Source: Dermatemys mawii
Lineage: Eukaryota; Chordata; Testudines; Dermatemydidae
Length of the DNA stretch: 64,000 bases
Direction: 5' to 3'
Assembly (NCBI GenBank): GCA_007922305.1
Contig: ML677334.1
Span: forward strand, 60,490,858 to 60,554,857
Positions 39,101 to 51,700 of the stretch are shown in pieces (position 1 is the stretch's first letter; every line of letters starts with the position of its first letter). Position numbers and translations under genes: made by a program. Under the pieces are notes generated by a model. It did no database searches and was not told where the DNA came from. It saw only the letters and a list, made by a program, of their open reading frames with translations.

Positions 39101-41779
39101 GTTGTCAAACTCTATAAACAGATAACCTAATGGATAGTGCCTGATTAACCGTTATTGGGGATTGCCTGATAAGTGCTAATGTGTTTTTTTTCTATACTAA
39201 TTTATGATTTTCCATGATTTCTTATGGAAACAACCCAACCTCCTGCTTTTAATATATGCAGTATATATAATATATAAACATGATTTGTAGTGTGTATATA
39301 TACTGTACATCAAAGATAAAAATGCATGTTGTATATCATATTTTCCCCAAAATACCCCCAAGGAGGGGTTATGTAGACATTACTAAGGAATGTCTGTTTT
39401 CATCAGCTGCATTCTGTGTGTATTTTTTTCTCCTCACAGTGATCCTTAAGTTATGGATTTATAAGTAGGTCATTTAGTATGTTGGGTGTTTTCATTACAT
39501 GATAGGGTCATTCAGAGGGCATGTAACTTTTATTTTTTTTAATACATTAATGGAAGCAAGAGGTAACCTGATTCCCTCTTGTATTAGATGGATAACAATT
39601 CTCTAGGAAGTGAGCCTTGTGACTAAAGACAGTTGATACTGCCTGGACAGTCTTCACTGGAAAGATATTGTGTTGAATCTTATGCAACAGACCTGGAAAA
39701 TTTGATTTCTGGCATCCAAGATTAAGAACAACAACGAAATAATCTGTAACTAGGATGAACAGCTGAAAAAGTAGAATTATGGAGTTTTGCAGTTCTTGCC
39801 CTAGAGAGAACCCAATCACATGAGGTGCATCACTTTTTTTTTTTTTTTTTTTTTATTAAGAAGTATGGTGCCCAGAGGCCTCTGAAGGCCTTCTATTCCT
39901 TTTGGAAGGCAAAAAGTTGGTTAGGAAGCAGAACTCCAAAACACAACTTGCAAGATTGGGCCTAATAACCTGTGAATTTCTCTCAGTAAAAAAATGAATA
40001 TCCTGAAAGCAGCAAAATCATAAAATAAAATTATTACAGAGAGTAACTTGTGTGGCTTGTCCAAACTATGCCACTATCTTTGACAAATAATTTTTTGACT
40101 GGATTTCAGTCATGAGATGGATATTTTTGGCAGCAGTTCAGTATTCAGCCATATTTTAAAGAACATTCTCAAGTAATCTAACCACAGAATCTAGCTTTTA
40201 CTAAAAACCATCGCATTTTAAAAGGCATTTTTAAAAATAAAAACAAATTTTAAAAATGTTTTGTTAGGGAAAATGTTCACATAGCAATATTGTAATTGTA
40301 CACAAAAACCAATGAAATCTAACAGTCTTATCCAAATGAAGTGGGAAAAAAATCATGAAGTAAGCAAACTGGTGAAAAGTAAATTTTAAAAATCTAAAAT
40401 TTAAAGTTTTAATAAACTTGAGGGTTAATATTAATACAAGTAAGAAAATCTGTATTGTTTTAAAAACAGGTACCTTGTCAAGTTTTAAATTTTAAGAATG
40501 AGTTGTGACGAGGAAAATTAAGTGTTTCTGTTGTAATAAAAATACTTGTGTTCAAACCTTAATTTCCTTATTCTCCCATACTGGGCCTAAACAGTAGTTT
40601 TTGTCACTTTTTTTTTTTATTTTTTTTTTTAAGTTGAGACTTTTTTTTTTTAATTACAAGAAGATGAACTATGTATTCATCAAACATTAATGAAGGTTTT
40701 TTCTGCAAGGTCCCTATTTCTTGAGGGTTTGGGGGGTTTTTTTGGTCTTATGTATAGGTACACTGGTCAGTTTTGCACATTTCAGTAAGATCCTGACATT
40801 GGGGGCTGCAGGTATCTGGAGTAGAGGTCATTAGTGGGGCTGCCTTTAAGGGGAACCTTGCTGCCTGTGATATAGTCTGGTTGTGTTTCAAAGGAAAAAG
40901 TAAAGTAGTTCTTAGTGTTGGATTAAAGGTCTTAGAAATAGGCTGTTCTGTGGCTCAGACTGTGAAAAAATGGGTCTTTGAATTCACTCATTCTGAAGCA
41001 CCAGAAAAGTATTGCATTCTATTTGTGGCACCTCCATTAAAATAACTCCTGTTAAATGCTTTACTCTGGCGTAAGGAGGCTAAATGCATACTGTATCATG
41101 TTTGCTAAGGATGGGCAAAAATGCATATGTGAAATGAGAGAGAGGAAATTTTTTCCCCATATTCGTCCTATTTATAATTTCAGCATACATTACTAAATAC
41201 TATAATGGGCCACAAACAAAAGAGACTTTAACAATAATATGCAAGAAAGTTGTCTAGAGCTTTTGTGTGCCCTCTGAGATTGATGGGAAGAATCCTATTT
41301 ACTCAATGAACATTGAATCAGGCCCTGAAGATATAAAAATACTCTCAATTCAGTTCAAAATTGAACAAAATAGGTTGCTAAGCATCACAATAATAGGCTT
41401 TCCTATGTGTGATTAATTGTTCAGAGTGCCAATACATTTGGCAAATAGTCAATTCATCTAATTATATTAACTGGTTTTTGATGCCTTCTATAAAGATCAA
41501 AGCTTAAATTTATCCATATTGTGTTTCTCTGATATAATTTATAATGAAGCAGTTAGCAATACTGGAGATGATGAACTTGAAATTCAAATGTCTAGTGGTA
41601 TGATTTTCAGAAGTGGTGAGCATCCACAGCTTCTGCTGACTTCAGTGAACTGAACTTGACTCTGTATCTAATACAGAGGCAGTGTGGAGAACACCACCAG
41701 TTCATGAGCTCATGGTAACAAAGCTAAACAGATGTGATGGTGCATTTGGAAAGGTTGCAGTTTTTTCATAGCATGTGGC
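36188..41779. other. intergenic region between UBE2V2 and the CLC gene, left part
   Basis: AT-rich and without credible exons. It contains the hAT relative at 37512-37787, a foldback-repeat copy near 37338-37436, a poly-T run at 39834-39854 and T-rich runs at 40609-40655. A 3' UTR tail of UBE2V2 could extend to about 35660 but not into this block. Confidence 0.4.
37512..37787. mobile_element. hAT-type palindromic element, internally deleted relative of 22950-23719
   Basis: GAATACCAACTGAAATTTAT and GTGGATGCTTTTCTACATTT face the inverse TTTGAAAATGTAGAAAACAT and AATGGTATTCTCTTATTG. These are the same arms as the 770-bp copy. The centre is lost. The left terminus is degraded; the right end GGCTGCCCTAAT is recognisable. 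Confidence 0.75.
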
Positions 41780-42700
41780 TTCCTGCCTAGTTTTGAATAC
41801 GAATTATAATAATCCAGACTGAAGCTCATGAAAATGTAGATCATAGTGACCAAATCTGTGGCTGATAGGATGTAGTACAACCTTTCAGCTAGTTACAAGC
41901 AGGTATTTAGCTATTTAGGCATCCAAAAGGACCCGAAGGCTGCTAGATTGATGTTAACAATCTGAGGAAAGATGCCCTCATTGGTAGGAAGTGTAGCTGA
42001 GCTCTTTAGCTCTTTGAGAGACTTCACTCTTCCTAGTAGTATCCCCTCTGTCCTGATGCTAGATTCAGCCTTAGCAATAGCCAGCTGCTCCATGTGCTGC
42101 TTTCAACAAACCATTGATAGAAACAGAAGCTCTTTGGAGCAGGGGCTTTTTGTTCAGCGTTTGTACAGTACCTAGCACAACGGAGTCCTGTCTATGACTG
42201 TGACTCCTATGTGCTATGATAACACAAATTAATAGTAGCGCTATTTACAAATGACATGAATGAGATGTAGAGCTGGATGTCTTGGTGTGCTTTTGGCACT
42301 TCAGGCAGTATTGTCTTCAAAGTCTTGCCATGGCACTATGTAGAAACTAAATAACATAGGGGAGAGGATTGAGTCTTGTGGGAGACTGTGAGGAAGGCTT
42401 GGGAGGTGAACTAGCATTTTCCCATAACAATCAATTCAATCTGAGAGGATAGACCTGACATATTTTCCATTAATCTCTTCCACCTTTCAGGGGTAGGACA
42501 GGAATATTTGGTTTTCAACATTATTAAATCTGCAGTGAGGTCCAGCAAGATGAATCTGAGCACATTTCCCTTGGCTACGGACAGGAGAAAGTCATCCCCT
42601 AAGAGCAACCAGTGCTCTCTTTGTCCTAGCCTGGAGGAGAATAATCTAGGATACTGACAAGAGATGATAATTTTGCTAGATTCTTGCTTTAAAAGGGGGT
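41780..42700 (-). pseudogene. L2-like LINE reverse transcriptase remnant, antisense
   Basis: On the - strand 42608-42411 gives LRFILLDLTADL and a GLSSQIELIVMGKC stretch, recalling RT motif A (LDLTAAFD) and the following GLSGW block. 42093-41911 gives KAESSIRTEGILLGRVKSLK, recalling the KTEVLL segment downstream of the RT. This order fits an L2-group element. Heavily mutated; the assignment is from motifs only. Confidence 0.55.
42135..42235 (+). repeat. LINE tail-like fragment (L2/L3 type)
   Basis: GTTTGTACAGTACCTAGCAC followed by ACTCCTATGTGCTATGATAA and an AT-rich tail. The phrase is a common 3' end of L2/L3-like elements in amniotes. It overlaps the antisense LINE remnant, so it is a separate insertion or a chance resemblance. 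Confidence 0.45.
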
Positions 42701-43599
42701 GCTAGACATTAAGTGGTTTGACTGGTGGCTCCTTTAGCACTGGTTAAACTTCCACGTTTTTACCTGGATGATGGATTCCTCTTGTTACGCGGGGCTCCGT
42801 GAGGTCTCTGTCTTTTTTACAATCCAGAAAAGGCAAGTGTCGCAGGTGGTGGTCTGAATAGAATGAGTGCTTCCAAAGCTACTATTTGCGTAACTGGGCT
42901 GAAATCTTGTGAGGAGGGTTTTTTGGTCCTATGGCTGGTTTGTTCCCCTGGGTGGTTCTGAGGCCTTCCCAGATGTGAGAAATCTTCTCCATGAAATAAG
43001 AGAGAACCTCTTTCTGGAAAGAATTGTGTTCCCAGATTGAATGGAGACTGATGGTTTACAAGCAATTTACAGTTATTTTGTTTTCTAAACATTGTTTCTT
43101 TCCTCATTACTTTCTGTGTATGTAGGATTTTCTCTTAGCATGACTGTCCAAACCAAAGTACAGTACTTTCTACCAAACCAGAAAAATCTATGGTCTCCTG
43201 CCTTGTAGTATTGCCCTGAAGCAATACATCTTATTCACAATATTTAAACTTCATGCTCATACCAAAAGTGTTAATTTAACCATGTATATAAATATATACA
43301 TAAAATATATAAAATTCAGCATCATGTGTGAAACTCCACAGAATGAAATTTTTTACCACAAGTATAAAGTTTCTTGTTTGATTATTTTTTCTTCCTCAAA
43401 CAATATGGTTTGCCATTTGAAATACTGGAACAACCTGGTTGCAGATTTTCATGCTATTGTGATGTTTCTAGATAATGAGATGTTTTTGTCAGTTATTGAT
43501 TATATTTACATTTTTCTGTTAAACTGTTATTCATCAATGTTTAATACCCACATTCTATGTTATTTTTAAATCCCATAATAATTTTAACCTGATTGGTAA

Positions 43600-43745
43600 T
43601 GTAACAGATTGGGGTTTTAGTGACATCTCAGTGGTTTGAGGATTGGCCTACTATACCCAGGGTTTTGAGTTCAATCCTTGAGGGAGCCATGTAGGGATAT
43701 GGGGCAAAAATCTGTTGGATGAATAGATAGAATACAAAATTCAAG
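43600..43745 (+). repeat. tRNA-derived SINE
   Basis: ATCTCAGTGGTTTGAGGATT is an A-box region and GGGTTTTGAGTTCAATCC a B box (GGTTCGANTCC type), about 40 bp apart, as in tRNA-derived pol III SINEs. The body then reads TTGAGGGAGCCATGTAGGGA and GGGGCAAAAATCTG. No cloverleaf is kept, so it is not a working tRNA gene. Confidence 0.75.
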
Positions 43746-44012
43746 TTCTCCATTAAACTATTTTGCTTTCAATCTGACAGAGTTATATAAGGTTCTAGTG
43801 CCACTGACTAACAGTTATGAACACAACTTCCCAACAGTTTAAAAAAAATACAATATAGCTGAAAACATACTGGACCATCTCCTTGAATTTGATTGAAACT
43901 TCCTTCTTATACAAATAACATAACAAAGTTATATCACTCTCCAGTGCTCTGTTCCAAATTCCTTTTGTGATTTTTTTTTTTTTTTTAAATCTAGAATGTA
44001 TGGGTATAATGA

Positions 44013-44125
44013 TGCACAGTCACTATTATCTGTATTACAATAGCGCCCAAGGAAGACTATGCACTGTTGTGCTAGATGTAAAGACATGATCCCTGCCTAC
44101 CAAATTCTTATAATCTAAGAAGATA
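44013..44125 (-). repeat. LINE/MIR tail-like fragment
   Basis: CACTGTTGTGCTAGATGTAA, then GATCCCTGCCTACCAAATTC and TTATAATCTAAGAAGATAAG match the widespread 'GCGCTGTACAAACA...CCCTGCCCCAAAGAGCTTACAATCTA' pattern. Class uncertain between L2/L3 tail and MIR-like. Confidence 0.45.
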
Positions 44126-45655
44126 AGTGATATATGGAGGGTGAGGGAGATGGATACAATTAAGTTTATATACAGTTTTTATATGTATACTATATGTTTC
44201 TTAGAAAATCTCTCTCCTATGCCTGATCTGAACTAGGGTGCCAAGCAACTGAGCATGTGTGTGGTGTCTGTACACCTTCAGGTACAAAAAGGTGAAATTC
44301 CCCAGGAGAGTCACCTAGATAAAATGGTCATTGGGCACTTTATACCCACAGAGAGAGCTGTTGGTGTGACATCAGAATGATGAGAGTAAACTTTGAGTGG
44401 TTCAATATTACCTAAATCAAAAGTTAGAATTATAGCCTACTAATCATGGGTTATAATGTGTAATCAATCTTCTGGTTTAATGTCTGGAACCTGTTTTATT
44501 TCTATATTTTCAAAGTGAACATGAGAAATTAAGGCAACAGAACATATGCAAATCAAGAATGAAGTACTCCCCCCACCACACACAGCCTAACATTGTCAAT
44601 AATCCATCAACTTCCTTTTTCCCACCAACTGGCAAGACTGTCCCATAGTTGTTTGACCATATCAGTTCACCCATACACCTCACCCCGCTAATGGTTTGGA
44701 TCAGTGAGTAGCAATAGTTCAAGTGCCTCTTTACAGATCTGTCTCCAGTCCCAAGAAAGGTGCTTTGCCTGCAGGCACCACCACCTGACCCAGCTTAGCA
44801 ATTCAGCTTTCTTAAGGTGTTGGCTATGCAGAGCCTCACCAGGACACATTCAGCTGTCTGTCCTCTCTGGTGCCTCTCAAAGAGAATGCCAATTGAGAAA
44901 ATGTATCACTTGCTGCAGAGCCCCTATGCGAATGGGAGACAAGAGAACTTAGGACCCTAGCTTCTTGGAAATAAGCTCCTTCCTCTCTCTGGGAGCAGAG
45001 TAACCCCCAAAGTTCATGTATATTTATGGTGATGCCAAGTTTCTGTAAAGGATTTAGAGGTAAATAGCCTATGCAAACAAAGCTCTCTGTGGCAGCTTTT
45101 TCCTTCTGGGGATTCTGCCCTTATGGTTACATGTGCAAATCTTCATTCTCCTGCCAGAAATCTCTCCTGTGCGATGTTGTGAGGGATTTCAACGTCTCAT
45201 ATTGTGGAGGCAGTGGTGGTAGAATTCACCAGTGACCACCTTCCAGAATCCAGTGGAGGAGTCAGCTTTGGAGGAAGGCCTAAGACTAAGGAGAGAGTTT
45301 CTGGCATGGATTTTGGAGAAGGAGAAAATCTGTCATAGAAAGCAGTAGAGCTCTTCTTCTCATTCATACTATGCAAGATGAAGATAGGTACTTTTAGGGT
45401 ACGCTCATTGAATAAAAGGGAAAATTCACGCTCACTCATGTTAGAAAAAGCAGAGTAGATGGTTTAGTTGTCTAATAATGAGATTTGAAACATCTAGACT
45501 CTTTGGGACTCGAGTTGAGTTCTGACATTAATGAAAAAGCCCTTTATCCTCCCAGTGGAGATCAAATTGAACCATGCAGTGACTTTGGTCCACAAGAAAT
45601 AAAAATCTTAATTAAAAATTTCCATAGGTTCATGTGGAAGCATATTACAGGGCCT

Positions 45656-45727
45656 AAGCAGTCTCCAAAGAACTGCCTATCTGAAGGAATTAAGCAGTCT
45701 CCAAAGAACTGCCTATCTGAAGGAATT
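45656..45727 (+). repeat. perfect 36-bp tandem duplication
   Basis: Two identical 36-bp units (45656-45691, 45692-45727), each starting AAGCAGTCTCCAAAGAACTG, are followed by six further matching bases. The unit length is a multiple of three and stays open in one frame, but nothing else suggests coding. Perfect identity points to a recent slippage event or an assembly artefact. Confidence 0.95.
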
Positions 45728-48528
45728 AAGCAGAGTTTTAATTTCAGAAAAGAGACATAAAAATATTGGCCACCTGAGAGGCTCTTGAAAGCACTACCCC
45801 TGTAGCGAGTAGACAGGACCTTTCAAAGTGTTGAATGTTCTCTGTTGCATTGCAATTTTTACATTTACACTACACAACAAGGTGGCTTCATTCATTTGCT
45901 GCACAGTTCACCAGCTTTTGGAGGGGTTATGTCTAGATTTAAGTCTGACTGGAAAAGGGGTTGTGAGCCTAAAACACCACCTGGCACCTAAGAAGCACAA
46001 AGAGTAGAGCTCAGGCACACGAATATAGGAGATTGACTGACTGTGTCTCTGTTTGAGATCATGTAGATATAATCTGTTGTGTAAACTTGGAATGAGGCAT
46101 ATTTATGCTATCTGTGAAGAACAGCTTGATTTTTAGCCTGATTCCCTTTCTCCAGAATTTGTTGTTTAGGTATGTTCTACTCGTTTCTATGCCTGTTCAG
46201 GAGATTTTATCTTCATGTACACAGTATGAACATTATTATATACAGGGCCACGCATGCACACAAATGTAACCCAAAATATTTATATATTGTATAAAATTAT
46301 ATACACACTCTCTCTCCTGCATACAAGACGTACATAAATAAATACATCGGGTGAAATCCTGTCTCCACTGACATCAATGGTAGTTTTCTTTTTCTTTACA
46401 CTCTCTCCTACTACTCTCCTCCCCATTTTGAGTTTGGAGCAGAATTAGAAATCCAAGCAAAAACAGCACACAAATTTTAGTATCTAATTACAACATGCGT
46501 TTTATCACTCTGAGGAGCAAAGCCAAGAGCTTGGCTACTTGTGGTCCTGAAAGATCCTAATACTCTGTGGGTAAAGGTCAGCTGAATTCCAGCTCACATT
46601 ATTGTTGTGCCTGGAGTTTCAATTGGAAAAAATATTCTTCAGTCTCTGCCCTGAACTGTTGCATTGTGTTTCTCTGTACTGGTAAATAACCGCTGGGTTC
46701 CCCTCAAGTTGGCTGTATTTCGATGAGGTTGATGAAATAGTTCCTTGTTGTTATAGCTCCATCAAGAGTACCTCAGGTATTCCTAATGCACCTGTTGCTG
46801 TGGTATCCCAGCACCAAGTACACAAATTAAGGAGAGCACTAACATTTTCCCTAAAAGGACCTCATTCTTCACCTCTCTGACTATTGTCCTTTTTTTCAGG
46901 GTTTGAGGGAAGGTCGCAATTCTTTGTTATAATTTGTAAAGTGCTTTTGAAAACCTTTGAAGCAAAGGACCAATATAACATTCAGATACTAGAGCAATGG
47001 GCACATGATATAAGGACCTAGGTGGATAGATAATGCGGGTATGAGATCATTATCAAATAGAACATATATCTATCTTTCATGCATTTTTTCCAGCTAACCA
47101 GCAATCACACTTAGTGATTCTTCTTATCCCAGCTATTTAACACTCATCACTTGCAGTCTGACCAGGAAGCATTCATGCCACGTTTGAACAAATCTGCTGT
47201 AACTTTCCCATATTATCTCCTTGCAGAGCCAACAGTATATAGCAGCTGGAATGTAGCAGCTCTATCCTCCTCTGTCCTGTTATGAATTACCAAGAGCCTG
47301 CACTACACAAGGCAAGCACACAGTATTGTTACTTTATTTACTGTTTACAGTAAATATTTCTGATCATATGAAACATATGCAGACTGGTCTGCCCTTGTCT
47401 GACAATATGTACTCATAAAAATGCCACTACAGAGTGGTTGTGCTTTGCTGATTTCTGGTGGTCTTTTCTCCCTTCTATTAAGTTCACTTTAGACCTCTTT
47501 GCCAGAGTAGAAATAAATTTCAGGATTTAATGAGCCTTTCAGCTGAGTGTTTTTCTTTAATAGAAAAAGAAGAAAACAATTAAATATAAATAGAAAAACC
47601 AAGAGATACTTTTGTTGCTAAGGGAACATAATCTATTTCTTATTTACTGTGTATTTAGAGGAGCAAAGAATCTTATGAATTTGTGTTGTAGAGTTAATTT
47701 GTTCAAAAAGAAAATTTTCAACCCTCTTTACTTGTGCCATTTAAGTCATTTTTAAATAAATGGTCATATAATTTTCAAATGTTAAAAAAAAAACCAGCAT
47801 TCCAATTCACTTCAATGCCCATTTTAAGGGTGTCAAAGAGCTTTAACATTCATTGTGCCCGACTCTCAAGATTGTACATGATTTGTGATTAAGTATGTAG
47901 GCAGGTGTTGGTGATGAATTTAAGTGAAATGAGAGATATAGTTCTGTAGTTTATAATTAAGCCTGTGCCTGAGCTGGACACCCCTAGTGTTTGGGGATGT
48001 TTGGATCAGAAGCTGAATTCTGTAGCATGGATCTGTTTATGCTTGTATCAGAGGCAATCTTTTTATGGACAATGCACACACAGTATGCAGGGTTCAATTT
48101 ATTGCTTCAAGTGCTTCAGCATTCTAGTGTTTTATTATACGTTTATATGTGTTAATCAAGACCTTTCGAAGAACCCAACACATGTTCAGTTGCCATTTTA
48201 ATTTTTCCCCCTTTTTAAAAGCTGCTTCTTGTGCAGCCATTGAGGAAAAGCTAGAATTATTTATGGTTTATCAATCCACAACTAAATCCCTGTATGTCAA
48301 GTGAATTCTTCACCCATTCTAGTTCATACAAGCTCTCAGTGACACAAACAAGCCAGATTTATGTAAGGTCACAACAAACCAAACCCACAACATAAGACAG
48401 CCAGTCACTGCTGAACAGGTAGAGTACACTACCCTGGTGTATTTTTCCATCTGTAGCCTTCATTGGGAAGCAAAGTGACTAGTGTATTCTGTCTTGTCAA
48501 CACTCCAACGATTCTTGGAGTTTTGGAA

Positions 48529-48776
48529 ATGTCGTCCCTTCTTTCCTGTAAGAGATGCGTGGATAACAGTGAAGAGCAGATGCTGCTGATAGAAGAAAGG
48601 CCTGATTTGATTCATTCTCTGGATCCTAGGAGGTGTGGCAGCAGCAAGAGAGATGGCTTAGCGAACTCTAATTGCAGAAAGAAGAAGAGAGAATGTCAAG
48701 CACCCCATGAAAGTTTGGATTATTTGCCTTCACACAGTAGAGTTTACAAGAAATGGTTACAGGAGAAAACGTACAG
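48529..48776 (+). CDS. CLC-like gene, probable first coding exon
   Basis: The frame from ATG 48529 gives 82 codons plus two bases, ending at donor ACAG|GTAACA (phase 2). It is hydrophilic: an acidic stretch (NSEEQMLLIEERPD), a basic cluster RKKKRE at residues 50-55, and the ESLDY motif at 61-65 that marks CLC-6/7 N-termini. The start was chosen because it is the first ATG in frame after the TAG at 48454-48456, with a purine at -3. Alternatively an upstream exon splices at the AG of that same TAG (exon from 48457), adding about 24 residues. The initiator is therefore not certain, but the 3' half of the exon is. Confidence 0.75.
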
Positions 48777-51700
48777 GTAACAATCCTCCCAATATCTATT
48801 GTCTTGTCCCTCCTAGATCACAGGTAACTTATTTTTAACTCTGATTAGCAACAAAATAGAGATGAACAAACAAACAAAAAAATGGAAGTGTGTAGGTCTT
48901 TCTAGAGGGTAAATTTCTTCAAAAAGCCATTTCAAAATAGCAAAAAGTCTATTTACTGATGTGTGCACCTCTCTATTGTAGTTTGAGTGCCCTACAAATA
49001 CTGAGGAATGCATTTTTGTAGCATTCCTGAGAGAGAGAAAAGTATTATTTTCATTTTACAGCTGGTGATTGAGGCACAGAATAAATTATTTGGCTGAAGT
49101 CACCCAAGAGGTTTAAGCTAGCTCTATCTTTCCCCTTGTGAAAGATGCTCAGAAGGGTGGAGTCAGTAAGTTAAGACACTAGAATCATGAGATGAAAAAA
49201 TATTTTATTGTACATTTGTCTTAGAACATTTTCTTTTGCCTCTTTCTCTAGCTCAGAATATGTAGATTCCAACCATTATATATCTGAGAGGTTCTGAGAC
49301 GCTCAATTCACTAATACTCACAAAGTGCACTGAGCTAATTAGATTCAAGTTGCTACTGAACTGCAAAGCCTTATTTTAATAACAATAAAGTGAATTTAGT
49401 ACTTGTGAAAGATGCTCATAAAATTAAGAGGGTAAGGGAATGACCTTTTCATTTATTTCACTATTTAAGAAAATGTTTTCATGGAATCATAGCCAAGAAG
49501 GGAGGCAACTGGACAACTAACCTTTTTATTCAATGTCATGTCCCTGGAAATGCTTATACCTTACTGAGCATGCAAATGGTATAAGCCATTGTTCCTTTTG
49601 GAAGGAAAAGGTGTGTTAAAGACTATGCAAGGGATTTGAGAGTACCCTCTTTAGGGGAAATTGCTTGCAAATATCTGACCTTGTTGAATTCTAAAGCCAA
49701 AAATGCTCTCTCCAGACATGTTTTATGATCTCAAGAAATAAGTAATCTCTCTCAGGGATGATTTGTGCTAACCAGGAATTATTTGTATAACGCCATAGAT
49801 GTGCACTGTACTTAAGGGATATATAAAAGTATGCCTTTTCCTCTAGTTTATATAATTTATGCTTTGTGTCAATGCATTAACTAAAACTGGGGAAAACACA
49901 GTAAAAGGCCTATCTGGAGATTATAATGTCTCTATGGTTGTGTATATGTAAGATTTCAGAGCCTTTTCCCAACAAGTTATTGGTAAAAAAAATCTTACCC
50001 AGGATGGCAGTGTCCTAAAGTTGGTTTTACTATGTGATGCCTGTTACGTGGTTGCTCTGAAATGAGTTGGTGACCTCAGATCACTTCCCAGGTATTCCCC
50101 CTGCAAAAATCTTCACTACAGTTGATGCTTATTAGGAGCCCCTTCATCTCTCAGCAGAGACAAAGAGTTACATAGACCTGAAGAGACTGCCAAAGGGGTG
50201 GTCCCTTCAAGTCAGGAATGGAGCAGAGTGGGGATATGTGCAATGCCCACAGCACAGATATAACATATGATGGCCATGGATAATAGAAAACTTCAGTTTC
50301 TGGCTCCTCTATGAACAATGCATTCACTAGAAAAAAGGAAAAACATCTTACTTATTTTTGGTACTTGGATACGGCAATACTACTACTTGCCCCTTAGGTT
50401 AAAATTTTTTGACGTCCCTCTGTGTGTTTGTGTTGTATTTACAATAAAATATATTTTAAAGTAGCACTATCTAGCTCCCTAGCCAAGTGGAAATGATTCC
50501 CAAAGGAAGATGGCTTTTTGTAGTATATGTTGTCTTCTGCTTAATATAGCAGGTTTGTGTGATTTGGCCTCTCTTTCAGTCATAGACAATAATCTAAACA
50601 AGCCTACCCTTTTTGTGGGAGGCAATTTGACAAACCACCCTGAGCTCGCTGCAAAAGACTAATGTTACTATTCCATCTTTAGATCTGACTGGGATCGATG
50701 GCTGTTGATGGGGCTAATTGGAATAGGAGTAGGAATGCTGGGATTCCTGACACATCAGATAATTGACTATCTCATCAAACTAAAATGGGAACTGGTGAAA
50801 AATTACCTCCAGGTGAGCAGAGGAAAAATAATTTGTCTGATTGGTAGTAAAACTTCATGAATGTGAAGTTTTCGCTCAGCTACTCTACTGGCATTTTCTT
50901 TCAATTATTATTTATTTATTTTTTTTGCTGAAGAATTTCTTTCTAAAGGCTTGAATGAAGCATCTGCTGACTCATTGGGAAATACAATAGCTGACATTCA
51001 GTACATGATAAGCAGTTGGTTTAGCAAGTCTTCTGGATATACAGGCAACTATTCGTTAAATGCGATCATAACAAACTCTTCTGAACTGATCTGCAGATCT
51101 GAAAGGAGAATGAAACCATGTTTAATTTTTTAGAAAGCTGTTTCCATCAATCACTGTCTCAAAAAAATTCCATTTCTATTAACCAAAATTTAAGAGATTT
51201 TCCCATGTCTTGAAAAAGTAACACTATGTATGTCAAGAATCAGAGGGGTAGCCGTGTTAGTCTGGAATTGCAGAAGTGACAAAGAATCCTGTGGCTCCTT
51301 AAAGACTAACTAAATATTAGAGCATAAGCTTTCCTGGGCTAATACCCACTTCGTTGGATGCATGCAGTGGAAGCAAATATGATTGTACCTCAGTGCTTGG
51401 CTGTAGACAATGGATCGTGTGGTGTGTCTGGGATGGAAGCTGGTGGCATAAAGGTAGGCCATAGCTGTCGGTAGATTTTTGGTATAGAGTGGTGTTGATG
51501 TGGCCGTCATTAATCTGCACCGTGGTGTCTAGGAAGTGGACCTCCCATGTAGACTGATCCAGGCTGAGGTGGATGGTGGGGTGGAAGCTGTTGAAATCAT
51601 GGTGGAATTCTTCCAGAGTTTCTTTCCCATGGGTCTAGATGATGAAGATGTCATCAATGTAGCGTAGACAGAGAAGGGGCGTGAGTGAACGAGAGTTGAG

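Larger units (their letters stand above)
43746..48528. other. intergenic region between UBE2V2 and the CLC gene, right part
   Basis: Apart from the LINE-tail fragment and the 36-bp duplication, no gene or named repeat is recognised. The promoter and any non-coding first exon of the CLC gene should be here, but I see no CpG-rich segment. The open frame at 45485-45760 ends in the duplication and has no supporting feature. Confidence 0.4.

Noticed and set aside
43600..43745. possible functional tRNA gene
   Set aside because: A and B boxes are present, but acceptor and anticodon stems do not pair and SINE body sequence follows.
45485..45760. 91-codon open frame containing the 36-bp duplication
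   Set aside because: No recognisable domain, no splice or promoter context; the length is inflated by the duplicated unit.
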